64,000 nt of DNA from Orientallactaga sibirica (taxonomy: Eukaryota; Chordata; Mammalia; Rodentia; Dipodidae). Positions 10,020 to 19,726 of this stretch are shown piece after piece (the stretch's first letter is position 1; every line of letters begins with the position of its first letter). The stretch covers positions 7,040,001-7,104,000 of the forward strand of contig JAEOAD010000031.1 in assembly GCA_036365145.1 (NCBI GenBank), read 5' to 3'. The notes below the pieces were generated by a model. It did not search any database, was not told where the DNA came from, and saw only the letters and a list, made by a program, of their open reading frames with translations. The translations under genes were made by a program, and so were the position numbers.

Positions 10020-10180
10020 CTGGGTAGAGGAGTGATGGAGGGGGCCACCCAATGTTTTGCTCTGGCCAGTATAGGTAAGTGCCCCTACCAACACCAACTG
10101 CTGGTGGGCATATGGGATGCCACCTCACACAAACACATTATACACACACACAAAAGCAAAAAAAATAAAAAAGAGGAAGA
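9798..10180 (+). mobile_element. B4/RSINE-like SINE with long internal A-run
   Basis: Decayed composite SINE ('gttgagagatagttcag...'). A 32-base A-run at about 9985-10016 separates two halves. Confidence 0.5.
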
Positions 10181-10286
10181 AGGAAGGAAGGAGGGGAGAT
10201 AGAAAATAAAGAGAGGAAGAAAGTCAAAAAGAACTTTTTCTGGTGCTCAAGAGGGTTTATGCCCTCTTTAAGAAAAAAATAGAAAT

Positions 10287-10512
10287 GGGGCTGGAGAGAT
10301 GCTTAGAGGCTAAGCGCTTGCCTGTGAAGCCTAATGACCACGGCTCAAGGCTCGATTCCCCAGGACCCATGTAAGCCAGATGCACAAGGTGGTGCACGCA
10401 TCTGGAGTTTGTTTGCAGTGACTGGAGGCCCTGGTGCACCCATTCTCTCTCTCTCTCAGGCTCTTTTTCTCTCTGTCTGTCACTCTCAAATAAATAAATA
10501 AAAATTTAAAAA
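10287..10512 (+). mobile_element. B2-like SINE
   Basis: Short-subfamily copy with tail (AAAT)n. Confidence 0.92.
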
Positions 10513-10661
10513 GAAGAAAAAAATAGAAATGGAAGGACCCAAATGCTAGAAACAAAGGCTTGCAAGACAACGGCCTAAGGGACCCCCTGTCCTTCAGGAG
10601 CAGGAGGATTAAGACTGCATCAGGAGACATTCCCCTATTTCTTGCTCCCAGGATAAGATAA

Positions 10662-10666
10662 AAGAT

Positions 10667-10713
<47 letters not shown>

Positions 10714-10725
10714 GAGGTAGGGTCT
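10662..10725 (-). mobile_element. B1-like SINE, left part (host of the retrovirus)
   Basis: The target duplication 'aagataact' (10662-10670) is followed by a T-run of about 40 and 'gcgaggtagggtct'. The B1 resumes at 14281 and ends at 14410, followed by the second 'aagataact'. The retrovirus sits inside it. Confidence 0.95.
10720..10725. repeat. 6-bp target-site duplication (left)
   Basis: The bases 'gggtct' precede the LTR and are repeated at 14281-14286. Six bases is the size expected for class II (ERVK) integration. Confidence 0.92.
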
Positions 10726-11093
10726 TGTTGGGGTCCCCCCCAAGGCCAGCTCAGGAGGGACGATAGGGTCTCTGCCGAATTGGGGTGAGCATGGAGTCAC
10801 GACACAGACTCCGGGAGTTGGGTGAAAGTGGGAGCGAGAACCCACAAACTCGTTTATTCAGGAAGTGTACATGGGTTTTAAGGGGCTGTTAATCCTTGTA
10901 TGGGGCGGTCCCCTTTTGGTGACCAATGACAGCTTGTCTCTGGACAGGACATCTCGTAGTAGGCCTCTCGCGAGCATGGGGCTGTAACTCTTGTCACATC
11001 GAGCCTGCGCAAAAACGCCATTTTACAGAAGCCACTTCCTGTTGTCTTTTGCCATGCGGTCTGGCTAGGACCAGGCCTGTATTGTGCCATACA
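10726..11093 (-). mobile_element. 3' LTR of the ERVK element
   Basis: Ends TGTATGG...CCAACA on the minus strand. An AATAAA signal reads on the minus strand at 10853-10858. Compared with the other LTR it has 'gagcatgg' for 'gagcagcgcgg' and an extra 'cctctcgc' near 10965. Confidence 0.93.
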
Positions 11094-11119
11094 TATCCTC
11101 CTTTTTGTTTTTATTATTG
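11094..11119 (-). promoter_or_regulatory. Polypurine tract
   Basis: On the minus strand the bases directly upstream of the 3' LTR are 'aaaaacaaaaaggaggata', the expected primer for plus-strand DNA synthesis. Confidence 0.8.
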
Positions 11120-11147
11120 GCAACCCTGAGAGGTATGGTTTATTGCC

Positions 11148-11445
11148 AAGCCATTGTTGAACCCAGGCCCCAAGGGATCATCATACGTGACAGTGCCTGT
11201 CTTAGGTTGATCCATCTCATGGAGACTTACCCGTCATGGGCCAAATGCCACCTAGGTGAGGAAACCCAAGGGGGATAGCCTGGTATGGCTTTTGGAAAGC
11301 CATTGTTGAACCCAGGCCCCAAGGGATCATCACATGTGACAGTGCCTGTCTTAGGTTGCCCCATCTCATGGAATCTTACCCGTCCTGGGCTGGCTGCCAT
11401 CCTGGTGAGAAAACCCGAGGGGTATGGCCTGGTATGGCTTTTAGC
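11148..11445. repeat. Tandem duplication of about 149 bp in the ERVK 3' region
   Basis: 'aagccattgttgaaccc' starts at 11148 and again at 11297. Both copies carry 'ccaagggatcatca' and 'gtgacagtgcctgtcttagg'. This region lies where envelope would be and shows no envelope-like frame. Confidence 0.85.
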
Positions 11446-11475
11446 ATGAGGTCTGGCTAGGACCAGGCCTATATG
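11444..11475 (-). repeat. Detached LTR-edge-like segment
   Basis: 'gcatgaggtctggctagg' followed by 'accaggcctatat' resembles the LTR outer edge at 11053-11082. This suggests part of the U3 edge was copied internally. Confidence 0.55.
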
Positions 11476-11705
11476 AGGCTGTTGCCTAGGAGGCATGGAA
11501 GGGCCAAGTGGGCGTAGCTCTGTGGCATGTGAACAGTCCCAGCAAGCGAGAATCAACTAGAGAGCCTGAAGAGGACTGGGATAGGACAGGTTGCTGGGTG
11601 AGTTCACCCTAGCGTCATAGTCAGTAGCATTGAGTGTCCTTAATGGTAGCAGCTCAATGTAATGAAAGGAGTTGGAAAGGAATTTATAGCTAGGTGGGGG
11701 GGGGG

Positions 11706-11967
11706 ATAAGTTTAAAGTCCCATATGTAGTCTGAGGGGTCTGGCATCATCTTCTTCAGCAAGGCTGGTCGCTGAGTCAGTGGCTGGTGGAGGGAAATAAG
11801 TTTAAAGTCCTGTATGTAGTCTGAGGGGTCTGGCATCATCTTCTTCAGCAAGGCTGGTCGCTGAGTCAGTGGCCGGTGGGGGGAAATAAGTTTAAAGTCC
11901 CGTATGTAGTCTGAGGGGTCTGGCATCATCTTCTTTAGTAAGGCTGGTCGCTGAGTCAGTGGCTGGA
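11706..11967 (-). repeat. Three 90-bp tandem repeats at the integrase 3' end
   Basis: Units begin at 11706, 11796 and 11886 with 'ataagtttaaagtcc'. The unit length is divisible by three, so a minus-strand frame at 11690-12028 (112 codons) stays open and repeats a 30-residue block containing QRPALLKKMMPDPSDY. The integrase frame ends inside the third unit. The product, if any, is unknown; it occupies the place where env normally overlaps pol. Confidence 0.85.
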
Positions 11968-13238
11968 CGGACGTTTCTGGCAGGAACCCAAACTGGGATC
12001 TGTGAAGTTTCTGGAAAGACACAAGCATACCCTCGGCCCTGCGTTAAAAGAGGGTGGGGCCCCTTCCAAATATTAGTAAGGGGATCTTTCCAGCGGACTA
12101 AGGGTAAGGGTGTCGTGGTTGGTTGGGATCTCCAATGTTTGTAGGCTGGGGAGAGTCCTGCCTCATCAAAGGTGAGAAAATTGAGGGTGAAAAGAGCTTC
12201 CACTAGGGCCAAGTGGGGGTCCTTGGGCGACATAGTGGACTTTTGTTTTATAATTAGTTCCTTTAGGGTCCGGTTTGTTCTTTCCACGATGGCCTGTCCT
12301 TGTGGGTTGTAGGGGATCCCAAGGGAGTGTTTTATTCCCCAAGATTCCATGAAGGATGTGAATTGGGCAGATGTGTATGCAGGGCCATTGTCTGTTTTAA
12401 TTGACCAGGGCACACCCATGACCAACATAGCAGTTTTTGTTGCCTTAATAACATGGGATGGCTTTTCCCCAGAGAGAGCAATAGCAAAAGTAAGCTTAGA
12501 GTAAGTGTCCACAATGACATGGACATGTTTGAGGTTACCAAAGGAAGGTATGTGGGTAACATCCATCTGCCAGATAGAATTTGGGGTAAGGCCTCTAGGA
12601 TTGACTCCTTGAGGCTGTAGGGGGCCCAGGGGGGCTAGGGGGGCACATGACTTACAAGTACGGGTTAAATGTTTGAATTGGCCAAGCAAGAGCTCAGGAT
12701 ATAGGGTTTGTATAAGGTCCTGTGCCAAGGAGTATGTCCAAGGTAATTGGAATTTCATCCCTAAGATTTTGGCGGGCCTGGGATTTAGCCAGGTCACTAT
12801 AGGTGGGATGGCCCATTGTAAGAGAACTTGTTCAAAGTAAGCAGAATCAACGCCGGATTCCTGGGCTGCCTTACGGATGAGGGCCAAATCAAAGAGGGGG
12901 GTGGGGAGCCACGGCCTGATTGTCCCATCAGGCCCTACGTTAACAGGGAAGGCGGCGAAGGGGCGTGTCAGGGAACCGGCAGTCACCTGGGTGTGTCCAG
13001 GACTGAGCAGGAGGTCCCTGGAAGGGTGAGGGGGGAGGGGTGGTTGCAACTGTGGCCGTAGCAGGAGGGGGTTGTGGTGGTGGTCTATTGTAATGTAAAA
13101 GTTTGACTTCCTCCTCATCCAAGTTACTGTAAGAGGGGGCTGGGAGGAACAAACTTTGAAGAGCCAGTTTAGGATCCTTACAGCGTTCGTTATGGGCCGA
13201 AATGACGTTCTCCACAGTGGAGTCTTTAAGGCTGGCAA
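11892..13238 (-). pseudogene. Retroviral gag capsid start fused in frame to integrase
   Basis: A 448-codon open frame in the ERVK element. Residues about 88-135 resemble the amino end of betaretroviral capsid (AFPVNVGPDG and FDLALIRKAA). From about residue 185 the frame reads as integrase: the second half of the zinc finger (C195, C198), then the catalytic core with D226 in WQMDVTH, D283 in KTDNGPAY and E319 in VERTNRTLK. There are exactly 35 residues between the second Asp and the Glu. A C-terminal domain follows. In normal proviruses these parts are separated by several kilobases, so a large deletion joined them while keeping frame. The region before capsid is frame-disrupted: a gag-like segment (SYSNLDEEEVKLLHY) lies in another frame at 12940-13215. 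Protease, reverse transcriptase and RNase H are absent. Classed as a relic; expression is unknown. Confidence 0.85.
12940..13215 (-). pseudogene. Gag remnant upstream of capsid, frameshifted
   Basis: A 91-codon frame containing SYSNLDEEEVKLLHY followed by a proline-rich stretch, as in the matrix-to-capsid linker of betaretroviral Gag. It is out of frame with the capsid-integrase frame; a C-rich stretch at about 13020-13050 is a likely place for the shift. Confidence 0.6.
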
Positions 13239-13897
13239 TTATGGCAAGGAGGATAAGAATCCATGGGGCTAAAACAAGAGTTTCATCCCAAAAGCTATGG
13301 AAGTCTTTTTGTTTTAATTTTTAAGCCACATTGCAGAAGGAGGGCCTTAAGAGCTTGCAATTGCGGCGTCCTCTGGTGGGGAGGAGGTTGCCCATTGTCG
13401 CGTGGTGTTGTTTGATGGGGGCTGCTGGGACACTCCTGAATCAAAGAGACTAAAAATTAATAACCCAGATCAAAGATGATAGACCAGAGGATAATCATGC
13501 AAACCACAAGTCCTAATGCCGGGGCCAGCTCGGATAGATTGTTTAGGACCCACGTGTCTTGTGCTTAGTGGGGGAGGGTCCAACATAGGCTTAGGGCCGT
13601 GAGGCAGTGTGTGTCTTACTGGGGGGAAGGTGAGGACAAACAAAGAAAGAAGGGGGTAAGGGGCTGCCTGCTCACCCACAGGCAACCGTTAGCCGTTTTC
13701 TCTCACCAATGAAGAACTGGGCGCTTTGCTAAGACGAACTTTCAGCATCGAAGAACTGGGCGTTTTGCCGTTCTGCCAAACGCCAGAGGGCTGCTCACCG
13801 GCTCACGGGGCGTTCAACGGGCATCTCGCCAGATGCCGATGGGGCAGGGGGGTCACGGATGGGGTGTCTCGCTAAAACACCGACGTCGGGGCAGAGG
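13239..13897 (-). other. ERVK leader and 5' gag region
   Basis: Lies between the primer site and the gag-like frames. I see no long frame and no motif certain enough to name a matrix domain. Confidence 0.5.
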
Positions 13898-13915
13898 GTC
13901 CCTGTTCGGGCGCCA
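13898..13915 (-). promoter_or_regulatory. tRNA-Lys3-type primer-binding site
   Basis: The minus strand reads TGGCGCCCGAACAGGGAC, complementary to the 3' end of tRNA-Lys3, two bases downstream of the 5' LTR end. This is the site used by MMTV-like and MusD-like class II elements and by lentiviruses. Confidence 0.93.
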
Positions 13916-13917
13916 GA

Positions 13918-14280
13918 TGTTGGGGTCCCCCCCAAGGCCAGCTCAGGAGGGACGATAGGGTCTCTGCCGAATTGGGGTGAGCAGCGCGGAGTCACGACAC
14001 AGACTCCGGGAGTTGGGTGAAAGTGGGAGCGAGAACCCACAAACTCGTTTATTCAGGAAGTGTACATGGGTTTTAAGGGGCTGTTAATCCTTGTATGGGG
14101 CGGTCCCCTTTTGGTGACCAATGACAGCTTGTCTCTGGACAGGACATCTCGTAGTAGGGAGCATGGGGCTGTAACTCTTGTCACATCGAGCCTGCGCAAA
14201 ACGCCATTTTTACAGAAGCCACTTCCTGTTGTCTTTTGCCATGCGGTCTGGCTAGGACCAGGCCTGTATTGTGCCATACA
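13918..14280 (-). mobile_element. 5' LTR of the ERVK element
   Basis: 363 bp, near-identical to 10726-11093. Followed on the plus strand by the second 'gggtct' duplication. Confidence 0.93.
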
Positions 14281-14419
14281 GGGTCTCACTCTGGTCCAGG
14301 CTGACCTGGAATTAGCTATGTAGTCTCAGGGTGGCCTTGAACTCTTGGTGATCCTCCTACCTCTGCCTCCCGAGTGCTGGGATTAAAGGTGTGCGCCACC
14401 ACGCCCGGCTAAGATAACT
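14281..14419 (-). mobile_element. B1-like SINE, right part
   Basis: Completes the B1 interrupted at 10725 and ends 'cacgcccggct', followed by the target duplication 'aagataact' at 14411-14419. Confidence 0.95.
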
Positions 14420-14697
14420 TCTTATAATGTCAGTCGAGTGACATGTCAAGATTTCCAGTGACCAGGAACTATCCTGTCTCCCATTCTTATTTTTGTCTAA
14501 TGGAGTGTCTGTTACCTGTCCCTATTCCTTCACAAAAACCTTGTTTTCCTAATTCCAGCTCTCCAGAGTGAGAGGAACCAGATCTGATGTGCCAATCATG
14601 AAACCCTGGCCTCGAAGTCTGGTCCCATGATTATGGGGGCATTTGGGGTCTCTCCCACAAAAAGGGTCAGTTCTTTTTGCAGAAAAAAGAAAACTAG

Positions 14698-14835
14698 GCT
14701 GGATGTGGTAGCATATGCCTTTAATCCCAGCACTCTGGAGGATTGCTGTGAGTTCTAGGCCACCCTGAGACTACATAGTGAATCCCAAGTCAGCCTGGGC
14801 TAAAGTGAGACCCTACCTTGAAAAAAAAAGGAAAC
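14698..14835 (+). mobile_element. B1-like SINE
   Basis: B1 with a short internal deletion after 'cactctgga' and an A9 tail. Confidence 0.9.
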
Positions 14836-15560
14836 AAGTGTTTGTGACCAAGTCAGAGCACTGGGATAGATTGTAAGGAGAATGCCATGGTGGATGGTGT
14901 GACTCTTCAAAACTCTTCTGATCCTTTAAGACCTGCCCCCTTTGGGGGTCCCTGTCTACATGAGGGTTACATTATCCATATGACTTGCTTTAGCCAACAA
15001 AATGTGACTGCCTTGACCTAAACAGCATGGTGCCATGTGAGGCTCTGGAACTTCAAGACTCCATCAGAAACACGTCATGGACTTGCACTTTGCCATCTTG
15101 GGCTACTTTCTTGTGGATCCCAGCTATCAGCTAGTTTGAAGAAGCCCAAAGTAGCTCACATGGAGAGACCACATGCAGAGACCATGAGTAGGTGTTTGGG
15201 CTGACAGCCCAGATGGGGCCCTAGCCAAACCACCAGACACATGGGCGAAGATGCCCACAGATGACTGCAGCCCTCACTCTTGAGTCCCCCTCCGCTTTTG
15301 TGGATTTCCAGCCAAGGTCCCAGACATCAGAGAACAGAGAGAGCCATTTCTGCTAGTTCCTTTCTGACTTTCTGACCCTTTGGCATAGTGAATGGTGGCT
15401 TTATGACACTGAATTTTGAGGTAGTTATGTCTGTGCACTTACACGCAAACACACACAGATACTCCCTGTGTTCTGATAAACCCATTATAAGTGGAAAACA
15501 TTGTAAGTCAGAAGTGCATTTAAAACCCTGAAATACTCATCATAGGCATAGACCATGTTA
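14836..15560. other. Non-repeat stretch, nothing recognised
   Basis: No open frame, splice pattern or repeat signature that I can support. Confidence 0.5.
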
Positions 15561-15562
15561 CC

Positions 15563-15646
15563 AGATGTGACGATCCACCTTTAATCCCAGCACTGGGGAG
15601 GTGGAGGCAGCCTGGCATACATGAGACTATGGCTCAAAAAAAAATG
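15563..15646 (+). mobile_element. B1-like fragment
   Basis: 'cctttaatcccagcactggggagg' with a shortened right half and an A9 tail. Confidence 0.7.
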
Positions 15647-15777
15647 CAGACCATCTTGTCAGGGACAGTTTGTATACACACATACATGTACACACAGTCT
15701 ACTTTTCAATGTTTGTGGATAGAAAAATCCCACTGGATTGCTTCTTCTTCTTCTTTTATTTAAAGTGAATGGTATTT

Positions 15778-15990
15778 TAAAAAATTATTTATTTATTTGC
15801 AAGCAGAGAGAGAGATAGAAGAAAGGCAGACAGAGAGAGAATGGCCATGCCAGGGCCTCTAGCCACTGCAAACGAACTCCAGATGCATGTGCCCCTTGTG
15901 AATCTGGCTTACATGGGTCCTGGAGAATCAAACCAGGGTCCTTTGGCTTCGCAGGCAAATGCCTTAACCACTAAGCCATTTTGCAGCCCC
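15778..15990 (-). mobile_element. B2-like SINE
   Basis: Antisense B2 ending 'ccattttgcagcccc'. Confidence 0.9.
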
Positions 15991-16688
15991 GGATTGTTTC
16001 TATGCATTCATCCATCCACTTGTTGAAGACTTCATTTGTCAAACAGTTGCTGATCACTTATAACACATTAGGCTGTGAGTATAGACTCCTATATGTCATG
16101 GTGCCTAACTTGAGGTTTGCCTCCCCTCCCAGAACCCAGAGGGGGAAGATGGACAAGTGAAGGGGTTCACCTGAGTGGTGGTAGAACAGGTGTTAGGCCC
16201 AAAGTGCTATGAGACCCCACAGTCAATGTGAACCTCCATTCTGCATTCCCCAGAATCTGCAGTGGAATCATGATTCTCAAAACATTTTGCCTCTTTGTTT
16301 ATTCAGTCTATAAATTCTCCAAACATGGTGACCTCACAGAATGCAGCCACATTTTCCAAATGGCGTGACATCTAGAGGAGAGATGACTAATGCAGTTGGG
16401 CCACCATGTCACTGTGCTCAGGGGCTCAGCTGAGGACACCAAAGAGAACTGTCTGAGCATAGGCTAGCCAGCTTCTCTGCTGATCTAGCCTCTTCCTTTG
16501 TCCACCAACAGGGATTCTTTTGTTGAAAACCTATAATTCTCAGTGCATGTGTGTGCCTAGCTCTCTCTTTGGCTAGGGAAAGACCTCTAGCACTAATCCT
16601 TTACATGCCTGAGCAGGGAGTAATGTCCCTGCCTGCCTTAGGAAAGAGATGGGTCAGTAGGATGGCTTGGGAACAAGGATACCAATGG
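15991..16688. other. Non-repeat stretch, nothing recognised
   Basis: Anonymous sequence with no supported gene signal. Confidence 0.45.
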
Positions 16689-16807
16689 TAATGACTTGAA
16701 CTGTGTCCTGGGAAAACACATGTTCAAATTTTGATCACTGGTATCTGCGAATATGACCTTATTTGGAGACAACATCTTTGCAATTGTGTTAAATTATGTG
16801 AAGTCCA

Positions 16808-17117
16808 AGATGGGCATGGTGGCACTTTTTTTTTTTTTTTTTTTTTTGGTTTTGCAAGGTAGGGTCTCACTCTGGTCCAGGCTGACCTGGAATTAACTAT
16901 GTAGTCTCAGGGTGGCCTCGAACTCTCGGCGATCCTCCTACCTCTGCCTCCCGAGTGCTGGGATTAAAGGCGTGCGCCACCACGCCCGGCTGTGGCACAC
17001 ACTTTTTAATCCCAGCACTTGGGAGGCAGAGGTGGGAGGCTCACTGTGAAACTACATAGTGAATTCTAGGTCAGCCTGAGCTGAAGTGAGACACTATCTC
17101 TAGAAACCAAAAACAAA
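16808..17117 (+). mobile_element. B1-like SINE carrying a nested B1
   Basis: Outer B1 starts 'atgggcatggtggcac' at 16809, is interrupted at about 16825 and continues 'gtggcacacactttttaatcc' at 16991. The repeated 'gtggcac' is the duplication made by the inner copy. Confidence 0.9.
16826..16990 (-). mobile_element. B1-like SINE nested in a B1
   Basis: Well-conserved antisense B1 with a T-run of about 22 and a 'cacgcccggct' end. It is younger than its host. Confidence 0.95.
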
Positions 17118-17368
17118 AGAGCTGGAGAGATGGCTTAGTGGTTAAGGCACTTGCCTGTGAAGCCTAAGGACCCATGTTTGATTCTCCAGGTTCCACATAA
17201 GCCAGATGCACAAAGGTGAGGCAAGCACAAAGTCGTACATGCCCACTAAGTGACGGAAGTGTCTGGAGTTTGGTTTCAGTGGCTGAGGCCTGGCGTGCTG
17301 ATTCTCTCTCTCTCTTTCTGTCTCTCTCTCTCTCACTCATTCTAAAATAAAAATAATTAATTAAGATG
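17118..17368 (+). mobile_element. B2-like SINE, long subfamily
   Basis: Extra segment 'gaggcaagcacaaagtcgtac' is present. Confidence 0.9.
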
Positions 17369-17551
17369 AAGTTATAATAGCTTAGGATGGATCCTCTCCA
17401 ATGACTGATGTCTTTATTAGGAGAGGGCTACTTGGATGTCAAAGTTGAGACACAGGGAAGAAGGCCACATGATTAAAGAGGCAGAAACTGGAGTGATGCC
17501 TCTATAAACCAAGGAATGCTAACCAATGCTGGCAACCATCTGAGAGAGGCA

Positions 17552-17914
17552 TGTGTGTTAGCCTTCTGGAATTATAATGAGATACCTGAGGTATCAACTT
17601 AGAGAAAAGGTTTGGCTCACAGCTTTAGTGGTTCTGGTCCATGATCAATGGACTCCCTTGCTCTGGGCCTGTGGCAAGGTAACACATCACAGTGGGGCAC
17701 ATTGTGAAACAAAACTGTTCACCTCATGGCCAGGAAGCAAAAGAGTGAAAAAAGTTTGGGGTTGCACATTCTCCTTCAAGGGTATACCTCAATGACCTAA
17801 AAGCCTCCCAATAGGCCCCACCTCTGGAAGGTTCACCACCTCTCAACAGAGCACCTTGGAGAACAGGCATGTGTCCTGGGTGTCCTGTGAACATTCCATA
17901 CCTAAACTATAGCA
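17552..17914 (-). mobile_element. ERVL-MaLR LTR
   Basis: Read on the minus strand it begins TGCTATAGTTTAGGTATGG. It has 'gagaggtggtgaacc', 'ggtggggcctattggg', 'aggtcattgagg' and 'tggctcc'-type words and ends 'ggctaacacaca', the MaLR pattern. Confidence 0.65.
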
Positions 17915-18044
17915 GGTAGAAGGGGTTTCCTCTCACAGTTCCAGAAGAAACCAAGCTTGCCAAGCCTTGACTCTTTTGAGTTTTAGCCTCTAGAAGTTTG
18001 GGAGAATATGTTTCTGTTGTTTTAAGTCACCAGGATTATGGTTC

Positions 18045-18272
18045 TTTCTTTAAACATTTTTATTTATTTATTTGAGACAGATAAGAGAGAGAGAGAGAGA
18101 GAGAGGCAGATAGAGAGAAAATGGGTGTGCCAGGGCCTCCAGCTACATCAAACGAACTCCAGGCGCATGTGCCACCTTGTGCATCTGACTTATGTGGGTC
18201 CTGGGGAATTGAACATGGGTCTTCAGGCTTCCCAGGCAAGCACCTTAACCACTAAGCCATCTCTCCAGGCCA
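18045..18272 (-). mobile_element. B2-like SINE
   Basis: Antisense B2, complete. 'ggattatggttctt'/'ggtttatggttctt' flanks are its target duplication. Confidence 0.93.
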
Positions 18273-18443
18273 GGTTTATGGTTCTTATAATATCCCCAAA
18301 AAATGAATACTCCCAGGAAAAATAAATCCCAAATGATACAGTTTTAAGTCTTCCCAAAGACAGGGTACAAAATACAGCAGTCACACGTACATTTTAGTGA
18401 GGCATGTACCTGATTCAAACTCTGGATGAATTATCCATTAGCT

Positions 18444-18606
18444 CATGTTTCAGGTGCATGACTGAGCCTGGCTTTCCTTATGCACAAAGGTAGTAAGCTT
18501 GACTTTGCAGAGAATATATGTAAAGTAGCAGGAACATGCAAAGCATCATGTAAATGGTTTTAATACGAGTAAACTAGCCTCAGTCTTCTTCATTTCCTGC
18601 ACTGAG
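18444..18606 (+). repeat. Local direct repeat, copy 1
   Basis: 'catgtttcaggtgcatgac' onward resembles 19571-19726, with shared 'gagcctggcttt', 'agtaagcttgac', 'tgtaaagta' and 'agtaaactagcct'. About 85 percent alike by eye. Confidence 0.8.
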
Positions 18607-19034
18607 GAAGCTTTTCTTTTCACTGGGCTTCTGCATCTGGAGAGAAGTAAGCAGGATGCAGGCATTCCTATATTAAGGGGAGGAAGAGTTTGTGATTCTT
18701 GACGATAAGCAAAGCTGTAGTCTACATGGAAGGAGAGCGAGGCAAAAGGGGAAGATAAACATCTCTGTGTGCTCATGGAAAAGCTTGTATTCATTTGGGC
18801 TAGAAGAAATCTTAATTATTCTGCCTTTAATTCCAGGCTTCCTCAATGTGCCTTTCAACAATACACAGTGGCTGAGATCATTGTTCTTAGGAGAAAATTA
18901 TTTGTGGCTCCTCTCACATTATTGATTTCCAGTGCTTACTGGATGTTCTGCTTTTATTGGAGGATGATTTTCCTTTAGTTTCTTATATCTTGTTCATGTG
19001 ACTATGTCAAATCTCTAATAATTCCTAATGCTGT

Positions 19035-19272
19035 TCTTTTTTGTGGGAGAGACAGAGAGAGAGGGAGAGGAAGACACATAGAGATGGGTGCACCAGCAGC
19101 CTCTCAACCGCTGCAAACGAAATCCAGATGCATGCGCCCCCTTGTGGTCAAGTGCAGCAATGTGCCCTTGCGTCACTGTATCTGGCTAAATGTGGGTCCT
19201 GGAGATTGGAACCAGTGTTCTTAGGCTTAGGAGGCAGGCACCTTAACCGCTAAGCCATCTCTCCAGTCCCCT
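19035..19272 (-). mobile_element. B2-like SINE, long subfamily
   Basis: Antisense, with 'gcgcccccttgtggtcaagtgcag' and 'tgcccttgcgtcactgtatctgg' marking the long form. Confidence 0.92.
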
Positions 19273-19570
19273 ACTGCTGTTCTTGATAGAACATGAGATT
19301 CTTTCTGATGGACTTAGCTTTTTTTTTTCTTAAATTTTCATAGCTCTGGGGTTTATTCCTCACCTTCACACATGTGCTTCTGCTTGGGCCTCAGAACTGC
19401 AGCCATCTTGCCTTCCAGTGCTGGGGCTCAAAAGGCCTCTTTGCATTTGCATCCTCTGGAATGCGTGTCTCAGGACTGGTGGTGTTTAGAGGAGAGTCTT
19501 GCAGAGATGGCTCTTCGGGACCCTGCTGGTGTGGGCAATCTTGCAAAAAAGGTATTTGTCAATATGAACC

Positions 19571-19726
19571 CATGTTTCAGGTGCACGACTGAGCCTGGCT
19601 TTCATTATACACAAAGGCAGTAAGCTTGACAATGTATGTAAAGTACCAGGAATAGGCAAGCATTATGTAAACAGTTTTAGTTCCAGTAAACTAGCCTTGG
19701 GCTCCATTCCCTGCAGTCACCAAGGA
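19571..19726 (+). repeat. Local direct repeat, copy 2
   Basis: Second copy of the segment at 18444, displaced by about 1.13 kb in the same orientation. Confidence 0.8.

Larger units (their letters stand above)
10726..14280 (-). mobile_element. Class II (ERVK, ETn/MusD-like) endogenous retrovirus
   Basis: A 3.56-kb proviral element on the minus strand. Two LTRs of 368 and 363 bp are nearly identical (I saw only small indels), with TG...CA ends and intact 6-bp duplications. A Lys3-type primer-binding site lies 2 bases inside the 5' LTR, and a purine tract precedes the 3' LTR. The internal part keeps 5' gag-like sequence, the start of capsid and the integrase. Most of capsid, nucleocapsid, protease, reverse transcriptase, RNase H and all recognisable envelope are gone. 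It cannot be autonomous. The combination of a Lys primer site, no envelope and short LTRs recalls mouse MusD/ETn, but I infer family level only. Confidence 0.9.
16689..18300 (+). mobile_element. Old MLT1-like ERVL-MaLR LTR, broken by later insertions
   Basis: Fragments in order: 'aactgtgtcctgggaaaacac... gaatatgaccttatttggagac' (16695-16805), 'gatgtctttattaggagagggc... aaggccacatg' (17385-17550), and 'tctagaagtttggg... ttctgttgttttaagtcaccagg' (17925-18035). This is the diagnostic order of ancient mammalian MLT1-type LTRs. The gaps hold a B1 pair, a B2 and a MaLR LTR. Confidence 0.65.
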
